A stretch of 64,000 nt of DNA, taken from contig NZ_CP020028.1 of assembly GCF_002240415.1 (NCBI RefSeq), forward strand, positions 4,985,501-5,049,500. The letters run 5' to 3'. The notes beneath the pieces were generated by a model. It saw only the letters and a list, made by a program, of their open reading frames with translations. It did not search any database and was not told the DNA's origin. The translations under genes were made by a program, and so were the position numbers. Source of the stretch: Paenibacillus kribbensis (GTDB lineage Bacteria > Bacillota > Bacilli > Paenibacillales > Paenibacillaceae). This document shows positions 1 through 7,953 of the stretch, one piece after another. Every line of letters starts with the position of its first letter. Within the stretch, counting starts at the first letter, position 1.

Positions 1-732
1 CTGCATGGACGATGGCTACATCCTGATATTGACCGCTACTATGTAGCCACAGAGGATATTCAGCAGGAGGCAGCACAGCGGGGAATACCTATTGAGCGTA
101 TTGTCGCTACGGGTATCCCCATCCATGCTTCTTTTTATCCTATGTCCACGGAAGAAGCAGCCAATCAGCAGCATACGATCCCGCAGCCCATCTCAGGGAC
201 TACAACGCTGCTGATTATGGCAGGAGCCTATGGTGTACTATCTGGCATACTGGACATCTGTCGGCAATTAAGCCAGCTTCCACAGCTAAGGCTATTGATC
301 GTCTGCGGGCGCAACCAGCAATTGAAAGCAGAACTGGATGCGCTGTATGCAGGCCATCCCAATATATACACCTATGGATTCGTAGACTATGTTCCCGCAC
401 TCATGCGAGCAAGCCATATGGTGATTACGAAGCCCGGGGGCATCACACTCTCGGAAAGCATCGCATCCGGTCTACCCATTCTTGTGTTCAAGCCCGTACC
501 CGGTCAGGAGCTAAATAACGCCCTGTATTTGGAGCAAAAAGGAGCCGCCCGCATTGCTCGCACGACGCAGGAGCTCATCCAGCATTGTATCGAGCTGATT
601 TCCAGCCCTTCTCTCGCTGCGGAGATGAAGCATTCGATTGAACTGCTTCGCAAGCCCCATCCCGCAGACCGGATTGCCGAGGATATTTTGCATCAGCTTG
701 TGGATAAAAGACCCTCCATCCGGACAACTTAA
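1..732 (+). CDS. MGDG-synthase/UgtP-type glycosyltransferase, 5'-truncated by window edge
   Basis: The frame is open from the first base, so this is the C-terminal 243 residues of a longer protein that starts left of the window. It resembles the GT-B family of MGDG synthases and processive diacylglycerol glucosyltransferases (UgtP type), which move glucose or galactose from UDP-sugar to diacylglycerol at the inner membrane face. Visible signs are the linker typical of the family, a glycine-rich loop (GAYGVLSG, visible residues 75-82), and the donor-binding signature KPGGITLSES near residue 144 followed by PVPGQELNN. The stop codon overlaps an ATG of the next frame. Substrate specificity cannot be read from this part. 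Confidence 0.85.
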   Translation: MHGRWLHPDIDRYYVATEDIQQEAAQRGIPIERIVATGIPIHASFYPMSTEEAANQQHTIPQPISGTTTLLIMAGAYGVLSGILDICRQLSQLPQLRLLIVCGRNQQLKAELDALYAGHPNIYTYGFVDYVPALMRASHMVITKPGGITLSESIASGLPILVFKPVPGQELNNALYLEQKGAARIARTTQELIQHCIELISSPSLAAEMKHSIELLRKPHPADRIAEDILHQLVDKRPSIRTT

Positions 733-761
733 TGAAGAATAAGCCAGACGGAGGGGATACA

Positions 762-1043
762 ATGGAACACAAAGGAAAGGATTTGCTCCCGCTAACGGGC
801 GAAAAGGTAGAAGTGGATGGGATTTATGTGGATGAGGATGGACATGAGCAGCATTTGCACAGAGGTCAGCATTTTCCCGCTGATGTTGTTTTAGGTACTT
901 CCGAGTGGAAAATGACCGAATACGCCTTTGATAATCATCATGACGGACGCACTGATGAACGACTTATCCCCAAAGAGGATGACGAGAATAAAAAGGGTAA
1001 AATCACGCATCCACGCCGTCGTTTACAACGTGGAGACCGCTAA
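762..1043 (+). CDS. small conserved hypothetical protein
   Basis: This encodes a 93-residue soluble protein with no membrane segment, rich in acidic and histidine residues, ending in a basic tail (HPRRRLQRGDR). An ATG at 732 overlaps the previous stop, but the ATG at 762 has a GGAGGGG ribosome site about 7 bases upstream and is preferred. The pattern GE-x4-DGIYVDEDG...L-x2-GQHFPAD is loosely like the small YjzC family (GE-x-P-x2-G-Y...G-x-FP); that link is only a suggestion. It probably forms an operon with the glycosyltransferase. Its transcript would run through the DnaA-box cluster to the terminator at 1244-1276. Confidence 0.7.
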   Translation: MEHKGKDLLPLTGEKVEVDGIYVDEDGHEQHLHRGQHFPADVVLGTSEWKMTEYAFDNHHDGRTDERLIPKEDDENKKGKITHPRRRLQRGDR

Positions 1044-1086
1044 ATACTACAAGATATCCACTACTAAGACCAACTTGTTGATAGTT

Positions 1087-1243
1087 TGTGGACAAAATGT
1101 GCGCAACATGTGAGTAAATATCATATTGTCTACAGTTTGTGCACAATTTGTGTATAAACCATGTTTATTTTGTGGATAAGCATGGTGATACAGTGGATAA
1201 ATTGCGTACAACATGTGCAAAAATTGTGTATAACTGTGTAAAT
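1087..1243 (-). promoter_or_regulatory. cluster of DnaA-box-like sites, one orientation, about 11-bp phasing
   Basis: Eleven sites resembling TGTGNATAA (the complement of the DnaA box TTATNCACA) start at 1087, 1098, 1109, 1138, 1149, 1171, 1192, 1203, 1214, 1225 and 1235, all in the same orientation. Three are perfect (1149 and 1225 TGTGTATAA; 1171 TGTGGATAA). The others have one or two mismatches. Spacings are 11, 11, 29, 11, 22, 21, 11, 11, 11 and 10, close to whole helical turns. No dnaA, dnaN or rpmH lies nearby, so this is not an ordinary oriC. It looks like an extra-origin DnaA-box cluster of the kind known to restrain initiation in Bacillus. Function is inferred. Confidence 0.7.
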
Positions 1244-1276
1244 GGCTGAGCGAATTCACTTTCGTTCAGCCTTTTC
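1244..1276 (+). terminator. Rho-independent terminator
   Basis: An 11-bp stem (GGCTGAGCGAA with TTCGTTCAGCC, one G-T pair) with a 6-base loop is followed by TTTTC. It ends the transcript of the small gene at 762-1043 just after the DnaA-box cluster. The remaining 1277-1463 stretch shows no gene. Confidence 0.75.
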
Positions 1277-1463
1277 ATATTTCAAACACAGCTTAGCTGA
1301 ACCGAACTTATAAGTTTCTATCGTTTTTATGTTCATTTTTCGAGTACGGCTTATCGGGTTTGAACTTTTCTGCCGAGGGTTAGCATATCCTACGTTCCCT
1401 ACCTCATAGTTTGTATAGTACAGAGCCTGAGCTTGAAAACTTCTAAAGGGGGATCACTTTGAT

Positions 1464-1802
1464 ATGTCAGTCTATAAGTCTTCCACGGGATTGGATGAAA
1501 ATATAGCAGCTGTCCTGTGCTACCTGTTTGCCTTCCTTGGCGCACTGGCCTTTGTCATGCTGGAGAAGAAAAGCCGCTTTGTATTATTTCACGCCCTGCA
1601 ATCCATATTTTTGTTTGTGGCTCTCATGATCGGTCATGTGCTTGCCGGATTCATTCCGCTACTGGGTCCTTTACTCGCTTCCCTGCTGACACTGGCAAGC
1701 CTTGCCTTGTGGATCATCCTGTTAATCCGTGCGGGACAAGGCAAATGGCTTAAGCTTCCTTGGGTAGGTGATCTGGCTCTACATCAGGCTCGGCAATTGT
1801 AA
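1464..1802 (+). CDS. DUF4870/Tic20-like small membrane protein
   Basis: A 112-residue hydrophobic protein with three or four predicted membrane segments (about residues 13-30, 42-62, 64-86). The core EKKSRFVLFHALQSI matches the charged loop plus FHA-x-QS motif of the DUF4870/Tic20-like family found widely in Firmicutes. The function of that family in bacteria is not known. A ribosome site AAAGGGGGA lies about 11 bases ahead of the ATG. It appears monocistronic; the stem-loop at 1843-1878 follows it but its T-rich side faces the opposite strand. Confidence 0.75.
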   Translation: MSVYKSSTGLDENIAAVLCYLFAFLGALAFVMLEKKSRFVLFHALQSIFLFVALMIGHVLAGFIPLLGPLLASLLTLASLALWIILLIRAGQGKWLKLPWVGDLALHQARQL

Positions 1803-1842
1803 AAGAAATTTGTGCTTGAATCTATCCGTTTCAAAGCAAAAT

Positions 1843-1878
1843 CCACAAGGCCATCAGATTGCTCTGATGGCCTTGTGG
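1843..1878 (-). terminator. perfect 16-bp stem-loop, likely terminator of the ECF41 operon
   Basis: CCACAAGGCCATCAGA and its exact complement flank a 4-base loop. On the minus strand the stem is followed by ATTTTGCTTT, which suits termination of the leftward sigma-factor transcript. The plus-strand side lacks a T run, so it is at best a weak bidirectional terminator. Confidence 0.6.
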
Positions 1879-1935
1879 AACAGCCTGGTTCATGTAAATA
1901 CTCATCTAAAGCAGCTACGTGAGGAGAGGCTATTT

Positions 1936-2889
1936 TTATAGCTTATTGGCTCCTTCTTGAATTACATGAATATGTCCCAGTTTATCCGGATTGATCATTA
2001 AATAAAAATCCTGAATATGCTCCCCGTCCGGTGTCAGTCTGATACATAAGGCTTCTTTCACTTTGCCTTCTTGCAGAAATGCCAGTTGCAACTCACCATT
2101 GATAACGGTGTGGACAAGTTCTCTCTCCCGCAATGCGGTCAGCACCCGACGAGAGGTTAACAGGGCGAGAACGCCTTTGCGTACCACCATCGGTCTCATC
2201 ACCGTATGCACGTTGCCTCCGCCATCCGCCACAAATGCAGGCTGTTCAGCCAGCAGTTCCAGCATAGCAGTCACGTCGTAGGCGAGAAAGGCCGAGGTAA
2301 AACGCTCCAGCAGCTTTATTCTGGCAGCATTATTTTGGGGATTGCTTGCCGGAGCGGCAAGGACAGATTCCCCGGAAGACAGAATACGACGAGAGCGACT
2401 GAATAGCTGACGACAGTTGCTTTCGGTCTTCCCCAGTAGTTCTGCAATATCTTTATAATCATATTGAAAAGCTTCCCTCAGCACAAAGACAGCACGTTCG
2501 ATCGGCTTGAGCTGCTCCAGCAGAACGAGAAAAGCGTAAGAAATCATATCCTTACGCTCCAGCCATTCCGCAGGCAGATCTGCGCTTTCGCCAAGCGGCT
2601 CCGGCAGCCATTGTCCAACATACGTCTCTCTTTGCTTACGCGCAGAGTTCAGCAGATTCAGACACCGATTCATCGTCATTTTGGCTACATAGGCTTTGGG
2701 ATTCTGTATGTCATTCAGGGGCTTATTCTCCAGCTCGACAAAGCAGTCTTGAACTACATCCTCGGCATCTGTAACCGTTCCAAGCATGCGATAAGCAATG
2801 GCAAACGAATATTTGCGATATTTTTGATACAGCTCCTCCAGACTTAAATCCACCGATTCCTGTTCAATCCCTTGTTCTTTGCCAGTCAA
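1936..2889 (-). CDS. ECF41-family RNA polymerase sigma factor with SnoaL-like C-terminal domain
   Basis: This 317-residue protein has sigma region 2 (residues 15-82, with RMLG-x3-DAEDVVQD), region 4 (about 112-172) and a roughly 140-residue C-terminal extension of the SnoaL/NTF2 fold. It carries the landmarks of ECF41: WLPEP (94-98) in the linker, DGGGNV (222-227) and NPDKL (300-304). In this family the C-terminal domain acts in place of an anti-sigma factor and tunes activity. The start is TTG with AGGGGG 7 bases upstream. It lies 19 bases after an AhpD-like gene, the standard ECF41 partner. A promoter at 3387-3413 fits the ECF41 target motif. Confidence 0.93.
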   Translation of the reverse strand: MTGKEQGIEQESVDLSLEELYQKYRKYSFAIAYRMLGTVTDAEDVVQDCFVELENKPLNDIQNPKAYVAKMTMNRCLNLLNSARKQRETYVGQWLPEPLGESADLPAEWLERKDMISYAFLVLLEQLKPIERAVFVLREAFQYDYKDIAELLGKTESNCRQLFSRSRRILSSGESVLAAPASNPQNNAARIKLLERFTSAFLAYDVTAMLELLAEQPAFVADGGGNVHTVMRPMVVRKGVLALLTSRRVLTALRERELVHTVINGELQLAFLQEGKVKEALCIRLTPDGEHIQDFYLMINPDKLGHIHVIQEGANKL

Positions 2890-2908
2890 AGCGTGGCCCC
2901 CTGTTCCA

Positions 2909-3352
2909 TTAAAAAATGCCCGGATACATCCCTGTCGCTATGGCAATCCGGTTCCAGCTGTTAATAACGTTAACCGCCATGATTAAATCCACATATTCTT
3001 CCTCGCTAAAATGCTCTCTGACCCGATTATACAAATCCGTAGGCACCCCTTGTTCCGAGATACGGGTAACGGCTTCAGCTAATTCAAGCATAGCACGTTC
3101 TTTTTCCGTGAACAAAGGAACCTCGCGCCATAAGGCAAGCTGTAAAATGTGATCCGCATAATCCCCCAGCTTGAGCAAATCCTTGGCATGCATGTCCAGA
3201 CAATAGGAACATCCATTGATTTGGGATACTCTAATTTTCAGCAGCTCGTACAATACCTTGTCTGCAAAACGGCCGGAAATATATTTTTCCATCTCCATCA
3301 TTGCCTTGAATGTGCTTGGACTCACTGTTCTGTAATTGAATCTTAAACTCAC
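2909..3352 (-). CDS. carboxymuconolactone decarboxylase / AhpD-like protein (ECF41 partner)
   Basis: A 147-residue member of the carboxymuconolactone decarboxylase/AhpD superfamily. The redox-type motif C48-S-Y-C51-x3-H55 follows the KIRVSQINGC segment. AhpD-like proteins use this motif as a peroxidase or disulfide carrier; the role of the ECF41-linked versions is unknown. The frame is open much further upstream, into mscL on the other strand, but GTG at 3352 has GGAGG 8 bases before it, so the protein begins MSLRFNYRTV. An ATG at 3358 is the alternative. It is the first gene of a two-gene operon with the ECF41 sigma factor. Confidence 0.9.
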   Translation of the reverse strand: MSLRFNYRTVSPSTFKAMMEMEKYISGRFADKVLYELLKIRVSQINGCSYCLDMHAKDLLKLGDYADHILQLALWREVPLFTEKERAMLELAEAVTRISEQGVPTDLYNRVREHFSEEEYVDLIMAVNVINSWNRIAIATGMYPGIF

Positions 3353-3386
3353 GATCATCGCCTCCATTATTGGTTTACATCTAGAA

Positions 3387-3413
3387 GACAAATGAACATG
3401 TGATTTTGTGACA
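3387..3413 (-). promoter_or_regulatory. candidate ECF41-dependent promoter, TGTCACA-N16-TGTC
   Basis: On the minus strand, 35 bases ahead of the AhpD-like start, TGTCACA is separated by exactly 16 bases from TGTC. The published ECF41 target motif, as I recall it, is TGTCACA-N16-CGTC, so only one base differs. It would let the sigma factor drive its own operon. No good housekeeping promoter was seen for this operon. Confidence 0.65.
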
Positions 3414-3436
3414 ACATGCAATACATCAATTTGGAA

Positions 3437-3465
3437 TTGCCCTTGGTCGACATAGCATGTATTAT
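3437..3465 (+). promoter_or_regulatory. candidate sigma-A promoter of mscL
   Basis: TTGCCC and TATTAT are separated by 17 bases, placing the transcript start near 3472, about 30 bases before the mscL start codon. Confidence 0.5.
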
Positions 3466-3502
3466 AAATAAATGATTTTATGAAAAGCAGGTGAGCACTT
3501 AC

Positions 3503-3997
3503 ATGAGCGGAAAAGGTTTCATTAAAGAGTTTAAAGAATTCGCTGTACGGGGTAACGTGATTGATCTCGCGGTCGGTGTGATCATCGGCGGAGCGTTTGG
3601 CAAGATTGTCACTTCTGTAGTCAACGATATTATTATGCCTCCGATTGGCAAGCTTCTGGGCGGCGTTGATTTTGCTGATCTGTATTATGCTGTAGGTGCA
3701 GATCCATATAACACAGATGGAACCCGCATGACTCTGGCACAGGCTAAAGAAGCTGGCATTGCGGTTATGGCGTTCGGGCAATTTTTCAACGTCCTGCTCG
3801 ACTTCATGATCGTGGCCTTCTGCGTGTTCTTGCTGGTCAAAGGGATTAATATGCTCAAGCGTAAAGAGGAAGAAAAACCTCCTCAGGAAAAAACGATCAA
3901 GGAATGCCCGCATTGCCTGTCGGAAATTCCTGTAGCGGCTACCCGCTGCGCACATTGCACCTCCAAGCTGGAAGGGTACGTGGAAGCTCGTAGCTAA
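3503..3997 (+). CDS. mscL: large-conductance mechanosensitive channel MscL with C-terminal zinc ribbon
   Basis: MscL opens under membrane tension to release solutes during osmotic downshock. The 164-residue protein shows the amphipathic N-terminus and TM1 ([20 protein letters not shown], residues 18-37), the NDIIMPPIG segment, a periplasmic loop and TM2 (about 92-116). Unlike E. coli MscL it ends in a zinc ribbon: C135-P-H-C138 and C149-A-H-C152. Some Firmicute MscL proteins carry such a tail. The ATG at 3503 has AGGTGAG 7 bases upstream; a GTG at 3491 would add four residues. It is transcribed divergently from the ECF41 operon. Confidence 0.95.
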   Translation: MSGKGFIKEFKEFAVRGNVIDLAVGVIIGGAFGKIVTSVVNDIIMPPIGKLLGGVDFADLYYAVGADPYNTDGTRMTLAQAKEAGIAVMAFGQFFNVLLDFMIVAFCVFLLVKGINMLKRKEEEKPPQEKTIKECPHCLSEIPVAATRCAHCTSKLEGYVEARS

Positions 3998-4052
3998 CTC
4001 CATTTTCAGCTAAGCGTATTTTTAGTCCAATCGAACTCATACGGCTATAAAT

Positions 4053-4091
4053 AAGCGGCTTAAGACGATACATCGTCCTAAGCCGCTTTTA
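4053..4091. terminator. bidirectional terminator between mscL and the phosphatase gene
   Basis: A 17-bp stem with one mismatch (AAGCGGCTTAAGACGAT paired with ATCGTCCTAAGCCGCTT) and a 2-base turn is followed by TT on the plus strand and by TATTTATAG on the minus strand. It serves two convergent genes. Confidence 0.7.
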
Positions 4092-4110
4092 CATGGATAT
4101 CAAAGCCTGA

Positions 4111-4812
4111 TTAATTAAAATTGGTAATAATACCGCGGGGTCTGACGGGCAAGCCCTCTGCATACAGATGGGAGACGTCACCGAAGCCGATGCAGCGCGG
4201 GACAGCCCATTCCTTGGAGCGCTCATCAAATAAAATCGTAGTTACAGAGCTAGGCGGCATCCAAAAGCCGGACCAGACCAAGGCCAAGGGCAGCTCCAGC
4301 AGATGGGCCAGCCAGGTCAGCCCAAAGCCGCCATGGCAGAATACAGCCACCTGATCCTCGGTATGCTTGAGAATCCGGTATCTGCCCCCGATTCGCTCAA
4401 ATCCCTGGCGTTTCAGAAATTCATCGGAATGAAACTTCAGCCGCTCGAAGGTTTCGGGACTTTGCGTTCCCTGATAATAGGAAATATCCTTCCAAGTATC
4501 ATGCGTCGGAAGGGGCAGCTCAGAGCGGATCACTTCACCGGGCAGATCCCAATGGGATAGACGACCGTATGGAGTCTCCTCCAGCTTCAGGGCCAGCTCC
4601 TGCGTCCAGTGCTCCACTTCATGAGTCATACCGAGAGCATCAGCAGTGTAGCGCATCGTATCCAGAGCCCGCCCCATCGGTGAAGCATAAATACGGTCCA
4701 GTCCGTGACTGGACAGCCGTTTGGCCAGTGCCTGGGCTTCCAGATGCCCCTCCGGGGTGATGGTGTTGTTCGGGTAATCTGGATCTGCATGGCGGATGAT
4801 ATACAATCTCAT
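4111..4812 (-). CDS. histidine phosphatase family protein
   Basis: A 233-residue member of the phosphoglycerate-mutase-like (histidine phosphatase) superfamily. The N-terminal LYIIRHADPD supplies the catalytic R-H pair (R7, H8), TPEGHLEAQALA continues the fold, and FCHGGFG carries the second catalytic histidine. The usual RHG is RHA here, a common variant. Substrate is not predictable; it may be a phosphatase of small metabolites. GGAG lies 8 bases before the ATG. It seems monocistronic. Confidence 0.88.
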   Translation of the reverse strand: MRLYIIRHADPDYPNNTITPEGHLEAQALAKRLSSHGLDRIYASPMGRALDTMRYTADALGMTHEVEHWTQELALKLEETPYGRLSHWDLPGEVIRSELPLPTHDTWKDISYYQGTQSPETFERLKFHSDEFLKRQGFERIGGRYRILKHTEDQVAVFCHGGFGLTWLAHLLELPLALVWSGFWMPPSSVTTILFDERSKEWAVPRCIGFGDVSHLYAEGLPVRPRGIITNFN

Positions 4813-4884
4813 ATTTTTTACTCCGTTCCTATGAATTACAACAGGATCGCTTTATCTCATGTTATCCTATAGCTCTCCTGATCC

Positions 4885-5178
4885 TTAATGCTTGTTCAGC
4901 AAATTTTCCAGAATCGCACGCAAGTTCCGGTCTTCATGATAGACTTCCTCACCCGTATCCAGCTCAATAACCCGGATATATGTATAGTCTGCTCTGGCAT
5001 CAACTGGCTTGAAAATCAATTCCTCCGGATTATCCGGACGTACATCATAGCCCATATTTTTGAACATATCTGTGATTTGGTCGATCCCCGGCTTGCCTCC
5101 GCTTTCCAGCATAATCAGCCCGCGCAGCTCCTTGGGCTCCTCCGGGTGCATGACTCGAAAATGTACAATACATTCCAT
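4885..5178 (-). CDS. conserved hypothetical protein, 97 residues
   Basis: A small soluble acidic protein with alternating strands and one C-terminal helix (ILENLLNKH). No family was recognised. The start is supported by AAAGGAG about 10 bases upstream. It lies 72 bases ahead of the phosphatase gene on the same strand and may be co-transcribed with it. Confidence 0.65.
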   Translation of the reverse strand: MECIVHFRVMHPEEPKELRGLIMLESGGKPGIDQITDMFKNMGYDVRPDNPEELIFKPVDARADYTYIRVIELDTGEEVYHEDRNLRAILENLLNKH

Positions 5179-5352
5179 GTAAAACCGCTCCTTTCGATCA
5201 TAAACCTAGTTTATGGCGCAAATCCCCATGTTTCCAGCATACCCCAAATGCCGCTGCACATTCCACAGCCGTCTTCATATCCTCAGAACAGAAAACACGT
5301 TATACTGTAAAATAGACCTTTTACATCTGAGCTGATTATAGGAGGAACCACA

Positions 5353-5985
5353 ATGACTAGCGAGCTTCTGGATATCTACGATGATGAAGACCGGCCCCTT
5401 GGCACTGCTTCCCGACAAGAAGCACATGCCAAAGGATATTGGCACCATACTTTTCACTGCTGGCTGGCACGAGACACCTCCACAGGCCGTCGGTTGCTCT
5501 TTCAACAGCGCCAGGATTCGAAGGACACCTTCCCCGGATACTACGATATTACGGCTGCTGGTCATCTGACGGCAGGCGAAGATGTATCTCAGGCAGCCCG
5601 TGAACTGGAGGAAGAGCTAGGCATTCACGTCCCCTTTACCTCACTGACACCGCTGATGACCGTTCGGTATGAAAGTAAGGGAACCGCACAGGGCACATCC
5701 TTTTGGGACCGTGAGGTAAGCTCGGTGTTTGGACTGCTGTCGAACCAGCCACTGGAGGCTTATCGTCTCCAGCAGGAAGAAGTGGCCGGACTGTACGAAG
5801 CAGACCTTGAGCAAGCGCTGGCCCTTTTTGAAGGGCGCATTCCTTTTCTGGAAGCATACGGCATAACTTCGGGACCGAATCCGGAAAAAACTCGCCGTCT
5901 GATCACATCGGATCAATTCGTGCCTCATAAAGCGGGATACATTACATCGATATGCCGGTCGCTGCTGGAACTTTCCAGCCAGTAA
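5353..5985 (+). CDS. NUDIX hydrolase, isopentenyl-diphosphate-isomerase-like subgroup
   Basis: A 210-residue NUDIX protein. The box G70-x5-E76-x7-R84-E85-L-x-E87-E88-x-G90-I91 is complete, so it should bind magnesium and cleave a nucleoside-diphosphate-type substrate. The N-terminal pattern (LLDIYDDEDRPLG...HAKGYWHHTFHCWL) is that of the subgroup often annotated as IDI-like NUDIX hydrolase, but true isomerase activity is unproven. GGAGG lies 7 bases before the ATG. It is convergent with the TrmB-type regulator, ending 8 bases from it. Confidence 0.88.
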   Translation: MTSELLDIYDDEDRPLGTASRQEAHAKGYWHHTFHCWLARDTSTGRRLLFQQRQDSKDTFPGYYDITAAGHLTAGEDVSQAARELEEELGIHVPFTSLTPLMTVRYESKGTAQGTSFWDREVSSVFGLLSNQPLEAYRLQQEEVAGLYEADLEQALALFEGRIPFLEAYGITSGPNPEKTRRLITSDQFVPHKAGYITSICRSLLELSSQ

Positions 5986-5993
5986 TCCTTATG

Positions 5994-6782
5994 CTATTCT
6001 CCACCTGTCATATATTGGCCGATAATGCCCTCATACCGCCAGCCATAACGGGTTGACAGCTCGCTGCCCATATCATGCTCCAACTCATACAGAATAAGAT
6101 CCTGGGCAAAATGATTCAGCAGCAATCCTGTCATCACCGGATGCTCGGTAATGAGCGCCTGTGTCGGGCAATTCTCTCCCCGCATCCCCAGCATGCACCA
6201 GCGCCGATCAACGACAAAAGAAAACTTGCGTCCTTCCGCTTCCTGTCCGTTTTTGCCAGCCGCACGCGGCAGCCATGGTCCCAGCACGCTTTCGCCGTTA
6301 TTGCAGGACCATAGCAGGCGCACACCCCGTTTTTCGGCTTTTTCCAATTCGGCCCGCAACAGTTCAGCTTCTTCACGCCACAAATCGAGCACAATCTCAT
6401 ACTCCGCCCGTTCCAGCTCACGTGTCAGGCTCTCCAGCACATTCCGGTCGCCTTCCGCGTTATAAAAAGTCGGCTTGGCTGGCTCTGCTCTTGGCATTTC
6501 CTTCTCCACTGCACGCAGAGACTCCTGCATCTGTCCCTCGATCATTCGGGTCAGCTCGCCCGATGGCAGCATGCTGTAGCGTACAGGCTCTCCTGTGCTG
6601 GTTCTGAGATATCCCTGTCCGGCCAGCCGCTGCAAAGCCGCGTATACGTTGGAGCGCGATGCGCCCAGACGCTTAGCCACTTCATAGCCGGAAGCAGCAT
6701 TTTGCCTCGATAGCTCGACCATGACCTTGGCTTCCATTTCCGTAAAGCCCAGATTCCGCAGATGATGCAGCAAACGCTCCAT
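5994..6782 (-). CDS. TrmB-family transcriptional regulator
   Basis: A 262-residue regulator with an N-terminal winged helix of the TrmB type (residues 8-78; FTEMEAKVMVELSRQNAASG, then the recognition helix ASRSNVYAALQRL) and a C-terminal PLD-like effector domain. TrmB proteins usually sense sugars. The start at 6782 has AGGGGGAA about 9 bases upstream; a TTG at 6851 that overlaps the previous stop by four bases would add 23 poorly conserved residues. It follows the zinc-ribbon gene and may be in its operon. Its target genes are not evident. Confidence 0.82.
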   Translation of the reverse strand: MERLLHHLRNLGFTEMEAKVMVELSRQNAASGYEVAKRLGASRSNVYAALQRLAGQGYLRTSTGEPVRYSMLPSGELTRMIEGQMQESLRAVEKEMPRAEPAKPTFYNAEGDRNVLESLTRELERAEYEIVLDLWREEAELLRAELEKAEKRGVRLLWSCNNGESVLGPWLPRAAGKNGQEAEGRKFSFVVDRRWCMLGMRGENCPTQALITEHPVMTGLLLNHFAQDLILYELEHDMGSELSTRYGWRYEGIIGQYMTGGE

Positions 6783-6847
6783 ATGTTCTGTTCCCCCTAT
6801 GCTGCCCGGCGTTCTGTCTGTGTCCTGCGACAGCCTGTTCGGCTGCG

Positions 6848-7687
6848 TCAAATCTGTTCAGCTCCGCAACGCGGGCACCACTTGGAGCCTTTAGGCAGCT
6901 CTGCTGTGCAAATTTGGCATTTTACATGTTCACGTATTTGCGTAGCTGGCTTCTCTGCCCCGGAGTTATTCGCCTTCCAATATCGAATGCGCTCATCCAG
7001 CTCCTCCTGACGCTCACGCTCACGTTCCAGCTCTTCAAGACGGAGGTGCTCTTTCTCGATCTCTTCCTGACGACGGCGCTCCCATTCCTCATCGAATGCC
7101 GCTTTTTCCTCCGGTGTAAAATCAGACACATAATTGCGGTCTGATCCGGCTAGTTCGTATATTTCATGCAGCCCCTCCTGCTCCTGTTCATGCCGCTCAA
7201 CTACTTCATGCTCTGTATACTCCGTGTAAGCAGGTGCAGCATCCCTGGCTGTCTCTGGCTTGCGCAGATCAAAAGAGTAGACGTCTGTCGGTATCTCTTC
7301 ACGCACAGCAGCCACTTGCCTGGAAGCAGCCTGCCCTTCATTTAGCTTGCGTCCACATTTGGGACAAAAATTCGCATCCAAGGGCACAACCGCTCCACAG
7401 GTGCAGAGATGAGCGTTTTTCAATTGCGCAATTCTGCTGCGCAACTCGTCAATTTCATCCTGAAGCTCATCGCAGGCGGTGGATAGCTGTGTCATCTCCG
7501 TTTCTGCCACCGACATATCGGATGCCCGGTAGCCCTCATAGAAGATCTGACCCATCCGCAAGAAATGAACATCCATCTCCTGTTGAATCGCGGTAATTTG
7601 TGAATTTATTTTACTAATCTCGACAGCATGCTGTGCCTTCTCTGTAGCGCGATTAGCGCTTTCCTTGATACGTTGAATCAGCTTCAT
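6848..7687 (-). CDS. coiled-coil protein with two zinc ribbons
   Basis: A 279-residue protein of unknown function. Residues 1-90 form a coiled coil resembling the helix pair of zinc-ribbon YtxH/phage-shock-like proteins. A first zinc ribbon follows (C95-x-C97 ... C108-P-K-C111-G). A long charged linker contains an extended Glu/Arg single helix (about 205-250, EERERQEELD-type repeats). A second ribbon ends the protein (KCQIC ... WCPRCG). ATG at 7687 has GGGAGGAAA 5 bases upstream. It is followed by the TrmB regulator. It probably bridges partners, but no role is recognised. Confidence 0.75.
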   Translation of the reverse strand: MKLIQRIKESANRATEKAQHAVEISKINSQITAIQQEMDVHFLRMGQIFYEGYRASDMSVAETEMTQLSTACDELQDEIDELRSRIAQLKNAHLCTCGAVVPLDANFCPKCGRKLNEGQAASRQVAAVREEIPTDVYSFDLRKPETARDAAPAYTEYTEHEVVERHEQEQEGLHEIYELAGSDRNYVSDFTPEEKAAFDEEWERRRQEEIEKEHLRLEELERERERQEELDERIRYWKANNSGAEKPATQIREHVKCQICTAELPKGSKWCPRCGAEQI

Positions 7688-7953
7688 CGTTATTTCCTCC
7701 CTATATCCAGCCGGATTTCCCCATACCGTCCGCATATCCCAAAGTTTTTTTCTGTTGGCAAACCTCGAACTCCTGTATAATGGAATGCGGTCATATCGCC
7801 TATTTGCAGGCTACGACATTAGCGACAACCTTATGACGCGCTGACACTTTGGCAAGATCCGCATGAATTTCAGCTACTAGAACTCTATCATACCAAAAAC
7901 TACCCCCATTTGTGAAAATGGAAGATTTTATGATCGAAAGGGGTTTCAGGATC

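Noticed and set aside
1047..1259. 70-codon minus-strand open frame in the DnaA-box cluster
   Set aside because: Its Leu/Tyr/His-rich sequence is created by the repeated TGTGNATAA sites; no ribosome site or family match.
3353..4003. Long N-terminal extension of the AhpD-like frame
   Set aside because: It is antisense to mscL, and the GTG at 3352 has a properly placed ribosome site.
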